Program-made: the position numbers and the translations under genes | The notes under the pieces: model-generated | Databases searched by the model: none | Seen by the model: the letters and a program-made list of their open reading frames with translations, nothing else | What the model was told of the DNA's origin: nothing | From: Ruminococcaceae bacterium UBA1767 | GTDB lineage: Bacteria > Bacillota > Clostridia > Oscillospirales > Acutalibacteraceae | Length of the DNA: 9,791 nucleotides | NCBI GenBank assembly: GCA_002315505.1 | Contig: DCGX01000048.1 | Location: 1-9,791, forward strand | Direction: 5' to 3' | Shown: piece after piece, positions 1 through 6,034 of the stretch | How the letters are laid out: the number at the start of each line of letters is the position of its first letter | Position numbering within the stretch: the first letter of the stretch is position 1

Positions 1-36
1 TTCAATCTTATTCTTCAATTCATAACCAAAATAGTA

Positions 37-76
37 AAATCCCTCAAGCCGTCGATTATGACCGCTTGAGGGATTT
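37..76. terminator. Hairpin, probable factor-independent terminator
   Basis: A perfect 13-bp inverted repeat (aaatccctcaagc at 37-49 with gcttgagggattt at 64-76) encloses a 14-nt loop that can close three further pairs (51-53 with 60-62). Read on the minus strand, the stem is followed by a T-rich tail (attttactatttt), so it fits a terminator for leftward transcription. Read on the plus strand, the tail is only ATTTCTC, which is weaker. It could serve an unseen gene left of the window, the small minus-strand ORF, or both. Confidence 0.55.
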
Positions 77-198
77 CTCATATCTCTGGTTATTCTTATT
101 TCCAATTTGTCAAATTTTTCATGTAAAATGCGAAAGGCTTTGACTCATTGCAATCGGTTTTTGCCGAGTTGTTTAATATGTTTATCGTTATAAGTGAA

Positions 199-339
199 TT
201 AATCTTTCGGTTTTTCTATCAATGTATAGGTATCACTGTCAAAAGAACTTAATGTATCGCAATGCTTAAAAGTATCTTCTCTGTTTCCGTTGGGAGAGAG
301 TATGAATGTATGCCATATATCACATTGACACAGATACAT
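199..339 (-). CDS. Possible small protein or gene remnant, 46 aa
   Basis: A 46-codon minus-strand frame begins with ATG at 339 and stops at 199. The predicted peptide starts MYLCQCDIWHTFILSPNG and ends TLIEKPKD. Its mixed, non-repetitive composition, with Cys, Trp and His among charged residues, looks more protein-like than most chance frames in A+T-rich DNA. An AAAGGA sequence sits only 2 nt before the ATG, which is too close for a good ribosome binding site, and no minus-strand -35 element pairs with the palindromic TATA region at 399-408. The frame is open for only seven more codons upstream, so it could be the 3' remnant of a decayed gene. The hairpin at 37-76 is oriented to terminate its transcript. 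I do not recognise a family; chance is a live alternative. Confidence 0.25.
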   Translation of the reverse strand: MYLCQCDIWHTFILSPNGNREDTFKHCDTLSSFDSDTYTLIEKPKD

Positions 340-379
340 ATTCCTTTTGCAAATATCAGGTTATAGTGAATATTTTATG

Positions 380-408
380 TTGAAAAAATTTTTGATTTAT
401 TATATAAT
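380..408 (+). promoter_or_regulatory. Sigma-A promoter for the asparagine-synthetase-like gene
   Basis: TTGAAA at 380-385 and a perfect TATAAT at 403-408 are separated by 17 bp. Transcription would start near 415, leaving a leader of about 38 nt. The block TTGAAAAAA and the block TATATAATTAA recur in the promoter of the next gene. Confidence 0.75.
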
Positions 409-440
409 TAACAAAGTGTAGTAGCTTAAACTATCTGATG

Positions 441-445
441 AGGAG
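441..445 (+). promoter_or_regulatory. Ribosome binding site that decides the start at 453
   Basis: AGGAG lies 7 nt before the ATG at 453. An in-frame ATG at 438 lies upstream of this site and has no binding site of its own, so the start at 453 is preferred and the protein begins MQINGIYD. Confidence 0.75.
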
Positions 446-452
446 CATATTT

Positions 453-2042
453 ATGCAGATTAACGGCATTTATGATATTTTGAAAAGAGAAAATAATTTT
501 TCGAATTGTGACTGTTCATTTGCAGAAAACGAAAAGCTGAGCCTCTGCGTTGTCGGAGAGGAAGCGGATAAAACTCTCGCAAAACTGCAAAATAAATTCA
601 AATCGGCAGATTATGCGATTATAAAAGATATTGATGCGCTTTTCATTGCAGTTATTTTTGATAAAATCGAGAAGAAGCTGCATATTTTTTCAGATTTGTT
701 TTCTTCGGAATTTAATCTGTATTATACGACTGCCGACAACAAATTTTATTATTCGACATCCTTGAAATGGTTGCTGAAAGCCTCGGGAATTCGGAGAGAA
801 TTCGACAGAATAGGTGTTGATGAATTTCTTACAAATGGCTTTATTTTAGGCAAAAGCACCTTACTTAAGGACGTTTCAAAGCTCACGGCAGGGGTTGAAA
901 TTGCAGTTGATAATAACGGTGTGTCAGAAAACACAATTGCCGTTTCAGATGATAAACTCAGCAAATCTGAGGCAAAGACAAGCCTGCTTAAGTCCTTGCA
1001 GAAGAAGATTGTGTCCTGTGCAGACGGTAAAAAGACCATAAATATGCCGATTTCGGGTGGATATGATTCCAATCTGATTCTGAACACCATGGTAAACAAT
1101 ACTGACAGTGAGATAAAAACCTTTTCTATTGGTGAAAACAGCGAAACTAACGAAATTGTGCGTGTTCGTGAAAATATGAAGCTCTACAAAGACGTTGAAT
1201 TTAATGTTTCTATTGTTGATAATAATTTCTTTGAGCTTTTTTCGGATATGGTATGGAGGCTTGACGGTTGCGTTTATGAGTCGGGAATTGTGTTGCAATA
1301 TGCACTCGCAAAGGCTGTCAGCGAGAAGAACGGCAGAGATTTAATTTGCGGCGAATACGCAGACCAGTTGATGAATAAAAATTTCGACACCGACCGAAAA
1401 AAAGCATTGTCAAAAAAGCATCCGCAATTTAGACATTTCACATATCTTGAAAATCCGTATGTTATGGGAAGCATGATAATACTGAAAAAAAGTGCGGTTA
1501 TGTTAAATTCTTTTGGTGTGACAGGCCATTATCCGTTCGCATCGGAATCGCTCACTCCGTTTTCTAATGCGCTCGCAGATGAAAACGGCACCAACAAGAA
1601 GTATTATATTACCCAATGTGTGAAGGTCTTTCCGCAGGAGGTTGTTAACAACATTGCTAAGGAAGGCGGAACTACAACCAATCAGGCCCTGATTTCGGAC
1701 GAGATGTTTGAAGAGGTTAAGCTAAAGCTCGATTCAATAGAAGAACTGACAGAAATTTGCAAAAAAACAAATTCATCTAAGGTATCTGTCGGCGGTCAGG
1801 TTGTCAGAACGTTTAATTTTGCAAAGAAAATTTTGAAAAATATCAAAATGCAGGGAATCAAAAACGGAATCACAAAATCGTTCTCATCGGTACAGAGTAA
1901 AATGCTCGGCGGTGAGCTTCTAAAATTGTATCTTTTGATTTTTATGGAGCTGTTTATGTCGGGAAAATATGATGAATGTTTTGAAAATTCAACTGCTCCG
2001 ATGAAAACAACACAAATATTAGATATTTATTCGGATAAATAA
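453..2042 (+). CDS. Asparagine-synthetase-like amide ligase lacking the glutaminase cysteine
   Basis: The 529-aa product resembles the AsnB/asparagine-synthase family, which adenylates a carboxylate with ATP and converts it to an amide. The C-terminal synthetase domain carries the ATP-pyrophosphatase P-loop SGGYDS (201-206) and GEYADQ (300-305), the counterpart of the family's GEGxDE, keeping its Glu and Asp. The N-terminal part keeps the second half of a class II glutamine amidotransferase fold: DALFIAVIFDK near 61-71, SDLFSSEFNLYY near 80-91 and an LTAG loop near 144-147. The obligatory Cys after the initiator Met is absent (Gln at position 2), and the first 60 residues are diverged. Glutamine hydrolysis is therefore unlikely; free ammonia or an amine substrate would be needed, as in lasso-peptide cyclases and beta-lactam synthetase. 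The substrate is unknown. No terminator separates it from the next gene 71 bp downstream, so read-through is likely. Confidence 0.8.
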   Translation: MQINGIYDILKRENNFSNCDCSFAENEKLSLCVVGEEADKTLAKLQNKFKSADYAIIKDIDALFIAVIFDKIEKKLHIFSDLFSSEFNLYYTTADNKFYYSTSLKWLLKASGIRREFDRIGVDEFLTNGFILGKSTLLKDVSKLTAGVEIAVDNNGVSENTIAVSDDKLSKSEAKTSLLKSLQKKIVSCADGKKTINMPISGGYDSNLILNTMVNNTDSEIKTFSIGENSETNEIVRVRENMKLYKDVEFNVSIVDNNFFELFSDMVWRLDGCVYESGIVLQYALAKAVSEKNGRDLICGEYADQLMNKNFDTDRKKALSKKHPQFRHFTYLENPYVMGSMIILKKSAVMLNSFGVTGHYPFASESLTPFSNALADENGTNKKYYITQCVKVFPQEVVNNIAKEGGTTTNQALISDEMFEEVKLKLDSIEELTEICKKTNSSKVSVGGQVVRTFNFAKKILKNIKMQGIKNGITKSFSSVQSKMLGGELLKLYLLIFMELFMSGKYDECFENSTAPMKTTQILDIYSDK

Positions 2043-2052
2043 TAAAAAACTA

Positions 2053-2080
2053 TTGAAAAAAAGCGAAAAAGTTATATAAT
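2053..2080 (+). promoter_or_regulatory. Sigma-A promoter for the membrane-anchored protein gene
   Basis: TTGAAA at 2053-2058 and TATAAT at 2075-2080 are 16 bp apart, inside the 71-bp gap between the two plus-strand genes. The downstream gene can thus be expressed alone as well as by read-through. Confidence 0.7.
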
Positions 2081-2113
2081 TAATGTATTACAATTGTTTA
2101 GGAAGTGGATTTA

Positions 2114-3184
2114 ATGAGTAAAAAGGAAAAGCTCTCCAAGGAAGAGAAAAAGGCTAAGAAAGCCGAGAAAAAAGCAAATAAAAATTCTGACCCGGCTATA
2201 AAGGCTGTTTGGTTCAAGTGTATCAGTGCTTTTGTATGTACCTGTATAGTCTGCGGTTCTGTTTCAGTTTGCTCGGGTAAATATGCTGAGGCGATAAAAA
2301 AATCTCCTGTAGCTGGTGGCTCAACAGCAATAGCAGAAAACAACGATGATGTTGCTCCTGTTTCCGGTGACGATGTTATCGCAACAGGCGATGACACAGT
2401 TGCTTCTGACGATACTGCTGCTCCGGTTGATGACGCTACTGTTGCCGGTGACGATACACAGGCTGCCGCTGATACAACAGGTGACACAGCTGCAGATGCT
2501 CAGACTCCTTCAGCAGGTGAGAAGACCACAGCCGCTGCCGCTAAGGGCAATAAGGCTTTGACAACCGCTGAAATCGTTGCAAAGTTCAATACCGCCGCAA
2601 ACAAAATTAAGAGCGGTGCAAAATCAATCAAGCAGAATTACTGTGAGAATTCACAGGTTTCAACACCTGAAATTAATAACGCAGTTATCAAGTCCGCCGC
2701 TGATAAGCTCATCAGTGCAAACATGGGCAGAGATAAGACAAAGGAGAATGTAACTTATTCTTCAGCCGCTGATAAGACTGCAAAATTCCCGATAAGCGGA
2801 CAAAGCTACACAAGTAAGCTCACAGCTGACGATGTTAAGTCTGCTACAATCAGCACATCGGGCAACATAAGCACAATTACAATCAAGGTTAAGGATGACC
2901 CGACACCGAACACAGGCACTCATGCAAAGAAGGCATATTCTGTTGTTACTAAGGAGCAGATTGTTGAGGGTGCAGGTTCATTTGGTATGAAGTTCATTGA
3001 GGAAGATTCAATCGGTCTTTCATATGCAAACGGAGTTATCAAGGTTAAGATTGACGAGAAGACAGGCAATATTATTGCCGCAAACTACTACATTGAGTGG
3101 AAACTCTCACTTTCGACAACAGTAGCAGGCTTGAATGTTGCAGTTGCATTCGGACTTGAAGAGGATTATACAATCAACTGGTAA
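2114..3184 (+). CDS. Membrane-anchored extracytoplasmic protein, function unknown
   Basis: The start is the ATG at 2114, with AGGA ten nt upstream; an in-frame GTG at 2105 abuts that site and is unlikely. The 356-aa product has four visible parts. Residues 1-30 are a highly charged Lys/Glu/Ala segment, probably cytoplasmic. Residues 33-54 form one hydrophobic segment with five cysteines (36, 42, 44, 47, 53) and no proper lipobox, so it is best read as an uncleaved anchor with the C-terminus outside. Residues 65-148 are a low-complexity Asp/Ala/Thr/Gly linker with Asp-Asp pairs about every seven residues. Residues 149-356 are a folded-looking domain with alternating beta-type segments, ending in Trp. 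Known surface proteins of gut clostridia share the anchor-linker-domain plan, but I recognise no family for the domain and assign no function. Two terminators follow the gene. Confidence 0.8.
   Translation: MSKKEKLSKEEKKAKKAEKKANKNSDPAIKAVWFKCISAFVCTCIVCGSVSVCSGKYAEAIKKSPVAGGSTAIAENNDDVAPVSGDDVIATGDDTVASDDTAAPVDDATVAGDDTQAAADTTGDTAADAQTPSAGEKTTAAAAKGNKALTTAEIVAKFNTAANKIKSGAKSIKQNYCENSQVSTPEINNAVIKSAADKLISANMGRDKTKENVTYSSAADKTAKFPISGQSYTSKLTADDVKSATISTSGNISTITIKVKDDPTPNTGTHAKKAYSVVTKEQIVEGAGSFGMKFIEEDSIGLSYANGVIKVKIDEKTGNIIAANYYIEWKLSLSTTVAGLNVAVAFGLEEDYTINW
2345..2455 (+). repeat. Asp-Asp pair repeat in the linker of the membrane-anchored protein
   Basis: Six Asp-Asp pairs occur at residues 78, 86, 93, 99, 106 and 113, spaced 8, 7, 6, 7 and 7 residues apart and usually followed by a small or hydrophobic residue. 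The DNA copies are not identical. It looks like an extended acidic spacer between membrane and domain; metal binding is possible but not shown. Confidence 0.6.
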
Positions 3185-3201
3185 ACACAATCAGAATAAT
3201 T

Positions 3202-3230
3202 AAGAGCAGCCGAATTGGTTGCTCTTTTTT
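3202..3230 (+). terminator. Factor-independent terminator, first of a tandem pair
   Basis: A 10-bp stem (3202-3211 with 3217-3226, including one G-T pair) has a 5-nt loop and merges into a run of six T (3225-3230). It lies 17 bp after the stop codon of the membrane-anchored protein gene. Confidence 0.8.
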
Positions 3231-3236
3231 ACGCAA

Positions 3237-3278
3237 AGAAGGATTTTGGGGCAAGCCTCAAAATCCTTCTGTTTTTTT
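3237..3278 (+). terminator. Second tandem terminator between convergent genes
   Basis: A 15-bp stem (3237-3251 with 3256-3270, one G-T pair) with loop CAAG is followed by G and seven T (3272-3278) on the plus strand. Read from the minus strand, the tail is only CTTTGCG, so it is a weaker terminator for the SDR operon arriving from the right, although the strong stem may still act there. Confidence 0.75.
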
Positions 3279-3291
3279 ATTTAATTATTGA

Positions 3292-4314
3292 TTATTCGCC
3301 CTTCATTTCGAGAAGCTGAACTGTTCCGTTGTAGGATGCTTCTGAAATTCTGATTGACTCTGTGATAGCTGCGTCGATATCGTCCTCAGTAGCACCGAGC
3401 TCCTTTGCATATGCGTTATTGATGAACAAATCAATATCCATGATGTCAGGAAGATTGAATGGATCCATACCTGAATCAATCTTTCTCTTCTTGTAGTCGA
3501 GAGCAATTTTTGTCATACCCATCTTCATCATCCATGGCTTTACGCTGACAATTTTTCTGTTGTAACCCATTCCACGTGCGGCATAAACAATCTTGAGGAA
3601 TTCATTCCACTTCATGTTGTACATACCGATTGGTACAGCGTCGAAGCCCTTCTTCTCTCTCAAAGCAGCACCTGCGATAACCTGACCAACCTGACGGCAG
3701 GTAAGCATTGCTGTACCACCTGCAGGGTAGAGCGTGCAAGGAAGCGAATCCATCATCTTGAGCTGTTCGATGAGAATTGTCCATACAGGCTTTCTGCCCG
3801 GCTGTGTGCCGAAAATGTACGGAAGCTCAAGCACAACTGCGCTGAAACTGTCATCGCAGAATGATTCGCAAACTTCTTCCTGCTGGATTCTTGACTTGAA
3901 GTACGGATTCTTGTCTGTGAGCTTCATATCCGGTCTTAACTTTGAAAGGTATGAGAAGTATGAGCCGAGAACAACTGCTCTTCTGATACCAACCTTTTTA
4001 CAGATAGGAAGAATTCTCTCAAGCGGAGCGATGTTGAACTTGTGATAATATTCCATAACAGGCTCAGGGAATTCAACTCTTTCATCAACGCCTGCGGCAA
4101 AGATGAAAACCTCGTTGCCCTTGAGAAGTTCTTCAACTTCTTCGTCAGTTTTCTTGTTGATGTCCTCGAGGATAATATCCATTTCCTTTGGAATCGGAGC
4201 ACCGACAGGAAGCGGAGGAAGAGCAACAGAAGTAACTTTGTGTCCTTTTTCAATAAGGCAGCGAGCAGCTTCGCAACCGAGCAGTCCCGTGCCGCCAATC
4301 ATAAATATATTCAT
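3292..4314 (-). CDS. Extended SDR / NAD-dependent epimerase-like protein with Lys-to-Arg active site
   Basis: The 340-aa product has an extended short-chain dehydrogenase (Rossmann) fold. The dinucleotide-binding motif GGTGLLG is at residues 7-13 and a Ser at 118 sits where the catalytic Ser/Thr is expected. The catalytic YxxxK appears as Y138-F-K-S-R142, so the lysine is replaced by arginine. The segment after the second beta strand (SVALPPLP) has no basic residue, so NADP preference is not indicated. Activity may be changed or lost, leaving a binding or partner role. The length is normal for extended SDRs. It is the second gene of an operon: its ribosome binding site overlaps the stop codon of the 502-aa SDR gene, only 11 nt upstream. 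The family assignment is firm; the substrate is unknown. Confidence 0.85.
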   Translation of the reverse strand: MNIFMIGGTGLLGCEAARCLIEKGHKVTSVALPPLPVGAPIPKEMDIILEDINKKTDEEVEELLKGNEVFIFAAGVDERVEFPEPVMEYYHKFNIAPLERILPICKKVGIRRAVVLGSYFSYLSKLRPDMKLTDKNPYFKSRIQQEEVCESFCDDSFSAVVLELPYIFGTQPGRKPVWTILIEQLKMMDSLPCTLYPAGGTAMLTCRQVGQVIAGAALREKKGFDAVPIGMYNMKWNEFLKIVYAARGMGYNRKIVSVKPWMMKMGMTKIALDYKKRKIDSGMDPFNLPDIMDIDLFINNAYAKELGATEDDIDAAITESIRISEASYNGTVQLLEMKGE

Positions 4315-4320
4315 AGTAAA

Positions 4321-4327
4321 TCTCCTT
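4321..4327 (-). promoter_or_regulatory. Ribosome binding site overlapping the upstream stop codon
   Basis: AAGGAGA on the minus strand lies 6 nt before the ATG at 4314 and shares bases with the TAA (4326-4328) of the preceding gene. This arrangement indicates translational coupling of the two SDRs. Confidence 0.8.
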
Positions 4328-5834
4328 ACATATCCTTGAATCCCTTGAAGATGGATTCATCGTAGAAATTATCTTCGTTCTCATCGTGCAACGGATACCA
4401 TACCTGAGCGAAGAAAGGATTGATTTTAGCTTCCTTGTCATAATCCCAAGGCCATGGAAGCTCTTCAGGACACCAGTGACCTCCGCGAATTACGAGGTTT
4501 GGAGTCATCATAAATACGTTGCCTCGTGCACTTTCCCACTCAAGCGGAGTGTAGAGGTCGCCCTTTTTCATCTTCTTTGAAAGGAGCTTACCGCCACGGA
4601 ATTCGGCAACCTTCTTCATATCATTGATGTCGAGTTCTTCAACAGGCTTTGTTTCGTCATAGCCGTGGTCAAGAAGAGTAATTTCTTCTGTCGGACGCTG
4701 AATTTCAAAATCAGCCCAGCTCTTCATCTTTTTAACAGCATCTAATGAACCGAAGTATGCTGTGATTCTGTCCTTGTTATATGTAGCCTTCCAGTTCAAT
4801 GTACCATAGGTTTCGGCACTTGCGATTTTCTTCATAAACGGCTTCGCTGCCTTTGCAACAAGACTACCCATTGACTTCGGAAGAGCCTTACAGGTACGAT
4901 AATATGCAGGAACACTCTTTGCCATATCATCAAAATATTTCTGAATAGGAACATTGGCACGGAAGTGAATGATATCATCGAGCTTGTCAGAGTCAGCATA
5001 CCACTGACCGTGGAAATTACGAAGAATGAACCATTCTGCATCGAAGAGGAGCTTTGGTGAAGGAAGTCCCAATGCACCGAGAAGAAGCTCTTCAAATTCG
5101 AAGTTTGTAATTCGGTATTCCTTACCACTACCGATGTTGTAGAATTTTCTCCAGAAATCCTCGGGAACATCGTCACGGCAAACTTTTTCAAGTAAACGAC
5201 CTGAATCCTCAACAGTTGCCCATTCAAGAACACCATTGATTGGAACGTGGAACATAATAGGATCCATATTCTTGAGGATTGCAGGGTAGAGGATACCTGA
5301 CTGACGGAGAGATACCCAATATTTTAAACCTGATTCAGCGAAAACAGCCTCAGCCTTAACCTTACTGATAGCATAGTGGTCATAAATACTGATTTTAATC
5401 GGATCACCGGTACGTGCCCAGTGAATCGGCGGGTTTCTGTCGCCTGTTTCGGCAACTGTACCGATATAAACTACCTTAACCTTGTCAGGATCTTCCTGAG
5501 CTTTGATAGCGTTTACTATATTTTCGGCGGCTGTAACATTTGTTTTTAATGTTCTCTTTGGATAGTAGTCTGCGGCAGGTGATACCATTCCGCCTACATG
5601 AAGAACATAATCCGCACCATCAACCATAGCCTTAACATCGTCAAACTTTGTAAGGTCACCCCATACGATTTTTAATGCCGGGTCACCGATGTACGGCTGG
5701 AATTTCTTTCTGTTTTTCTCACTGTCACGAAGCAGGAGAACAATGTTGTACTTGTCCCTGAATCTGTAAAGCTCCTTAAATCCCTGGAAACCCATGTTTC
5801 CCGAAGCTCCTGTTAATGCGACTGTCTTTTTCAT
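4326..5834 (-). CDS. Extended SDR fused to a long C-terminal domain, 502 aa
   Basis: The start is the ATG at 5834, preceded 8 nt away by AAAGGAG. The frame extends 20 codons further upstream but has no binding site there and would overlap the promoter. The N-terminal two thirds is an extended SDR: TGASGNMG at residues 8-15, WGDLTKFDDV near 58-67, and an intact catalytic YAISK (Y154, K158). Arg36 after the second beta strand suggests NADP(H). Extended SDRs usually end near 300-350 residues. Here about 150-170 more follow, rich in Trp, Pro and aromatics, including TPNLVIRGGHWCPE (444-457) and NPFFAQVWYPLH (472-483). That part resembles a zinc-ribbon/treble-clef pattern with most metal ligands missing. 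It is the first gene of a two-gene operon with its own promoter. The reaction is presumably NAD(P)-dependent oxidoreduction or epimerisation of an unidentified substrate. Confidence 0.85.
   Translation of the reverse strand: MKKTVALTGASGNMGFQGFKELYRFRDKYNIVLLLRDSEKNRKKFQPYIGDPALKIVWGDLTKFDDVKAMVDGADYVLHVGGMVSPAADYYPKRTLKTNVTAAENIVNAIKAQEDPDKVKVVYIGTVAETGDRNPPIHWARTGDPIKISIYDHYAISKVKAEAVFAESGLKYWVSLRQSGILYPAILKNMDPIMFHVPINGVLEWATVEDSGRLLEKVCRDDVPEDFWRKFYNIGSGKEYRITNFEFEELLLGALGLPSPKLLFDAEWFILRNFHGQWYADSDKLDDIIHFRANVPIQKYFDDMAKSVPAYYRTCKALPKSMGSLVAKAAKPFMKKIASAETYGTLNWKATYNKDRITAYFGSLDAVKKMKSWADFEIQRPTEEITLLDHGYDETKPVEELDINDMKKVAEFRGGKLLSKKMKKGDLYTPLEWESARGNVFMMTPNLVIRGGHWCPEELPWPWDYDKEAKINPFFAQVWYPLHDENEDNFYDESIFKGFKDM
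4395..4547 (-). other. Degenerate treble-clef-like segment in the SDR C-terminus
   Basis: Residues 430-480 of the 502-aa SDR read like the pattern C-x-x-G-[HN]-x-F-x-x-x-P-x-x-V-x-x-G-x-W-C-P-x-C known from zinc-ribbon modules. Gly438, Asn439, Phe441, Pro445, Val448, Gly451-452, Trp454, Cys455 and Pro456 fit. The positions for the first two cysteines and the last one hold Glu/Ser/Arg and Glu458. Similarity is judged by eye from memory of the motif. Confidence 0.4.
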
Positions 5835-5884
5835 TGAATCAGCTCCTTTAATGATATAATGCACAAGTAATGCAATATGAATAA

Positions 5885-5914
5885 ATTTTACCATAAAAAA
5901 AGATATTCGGTCAA
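5885..5914 (-). promoter_or_regulatory. Promoter of the two-gene SDR operon
   Basis: On the minus strand TTGACC (5914-5909) is followed after 18 bp by TAAAAT (5890-5885), with TGG directly before the -10. The start of transcription would lie near 5878, leaving a leader of about 44 nt. Confidence 0.6.
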
Positions 5915-5976
5915 TAGAAATATTGCAGTTTTTTGATAATTTTAAATAAATTCTGAGGTAAAAAATTCCGAATTAG

Positions 5977-6005
5977 TTGCAAAAGTCATAATTTTGGTAT
6001 ATAAT
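5977..6005 (+). promoter_or_regulatory. Sigma-A promoter for the 329-aa SDR gene
   Basis: TTGCAA (5977-5982) and TATAAT (6000-6005) are 17 bp apart. Transcription should begin near 6012, so the leader is short, about 23 nt, and begins just before the ribosome binding site. Confidence 0.7.
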
Positions 6006-6034
6006 TTATGCAACACCTTTAAGGAGGGCTTATT

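Larger units (their letters stand above)
1..437. other. Gene-poor leader region, largely non-coding
   Basis: This stretch has no convincing full-length gene. It contains a hairpin at 37-76, a doubtful short minus-strand ORF at 199-339, and the promoter (380-408) and leader of the asparagine-synthetase-like gene. A plus-strand reading frame entering from the left edge stops at 23-25, just before the hairpin, so the end of an upstream plus-strand gene is possible but cannot be shown from eight codons. Positions 80-198 show nothing beyond A+T-rich DNA and a tiny tcgg/ccga inverted repeat near 152-166. Confidence 0.6.
5871..6014. promoter_or_regulatory. Paired inverted half-sites flanking both divergent SDR promoters
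   Basis: TGCAATAT (5871-5878) and its exact reverse complement ATATTGCA (5920-5927) flank the minus-strand promoter. GTTGCA (5976-5981) and its reverse complement TGCAAC (6009-6014) flank the plus-strand promoter. The common core is TGCAA/TTGCA, present four times in 144 bp. This is compatible with one regulator controlling both units by looping or steric block, but it is an inference from motif placement only. Confidence 0.35.

Noticed and set aside
3..140. Open plus-strand frame of 45 codons from the left edge
   Set aside because: It runs straight through the hairpin at 37-76 and has no family-like features; chance openness is more likely.
945..1298. 117-codon minus-strand ORF inside the amide ligase gene
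   Set aside because: It lies wholly antisense to a gene with clear family motifs, has no ribosome binding site of note and no recognisable domain.
2098..2487. 129-codon minus-strand ORF rich in Ser/Ala/Val
   Set aside because: It is the antisense image of the low-complexity linker; its repetitive composition follows from the GAC/GCT-rich codons on the other strand.
453..3184. Lasso-peptide or other RiPP gene cluster around the amide ligase
   Set aside because: No transglutaminase-like leader protease, recognition-element protein, transporter or convincing precursor peptide is present in the window.
5835..5894. N-terminal extension of the 502-aa SDR by 20 residues
   Set aside because: The strong ribosome binding site serves the ATG at 5834, and the extension would start upstream of the predicted transcription start.
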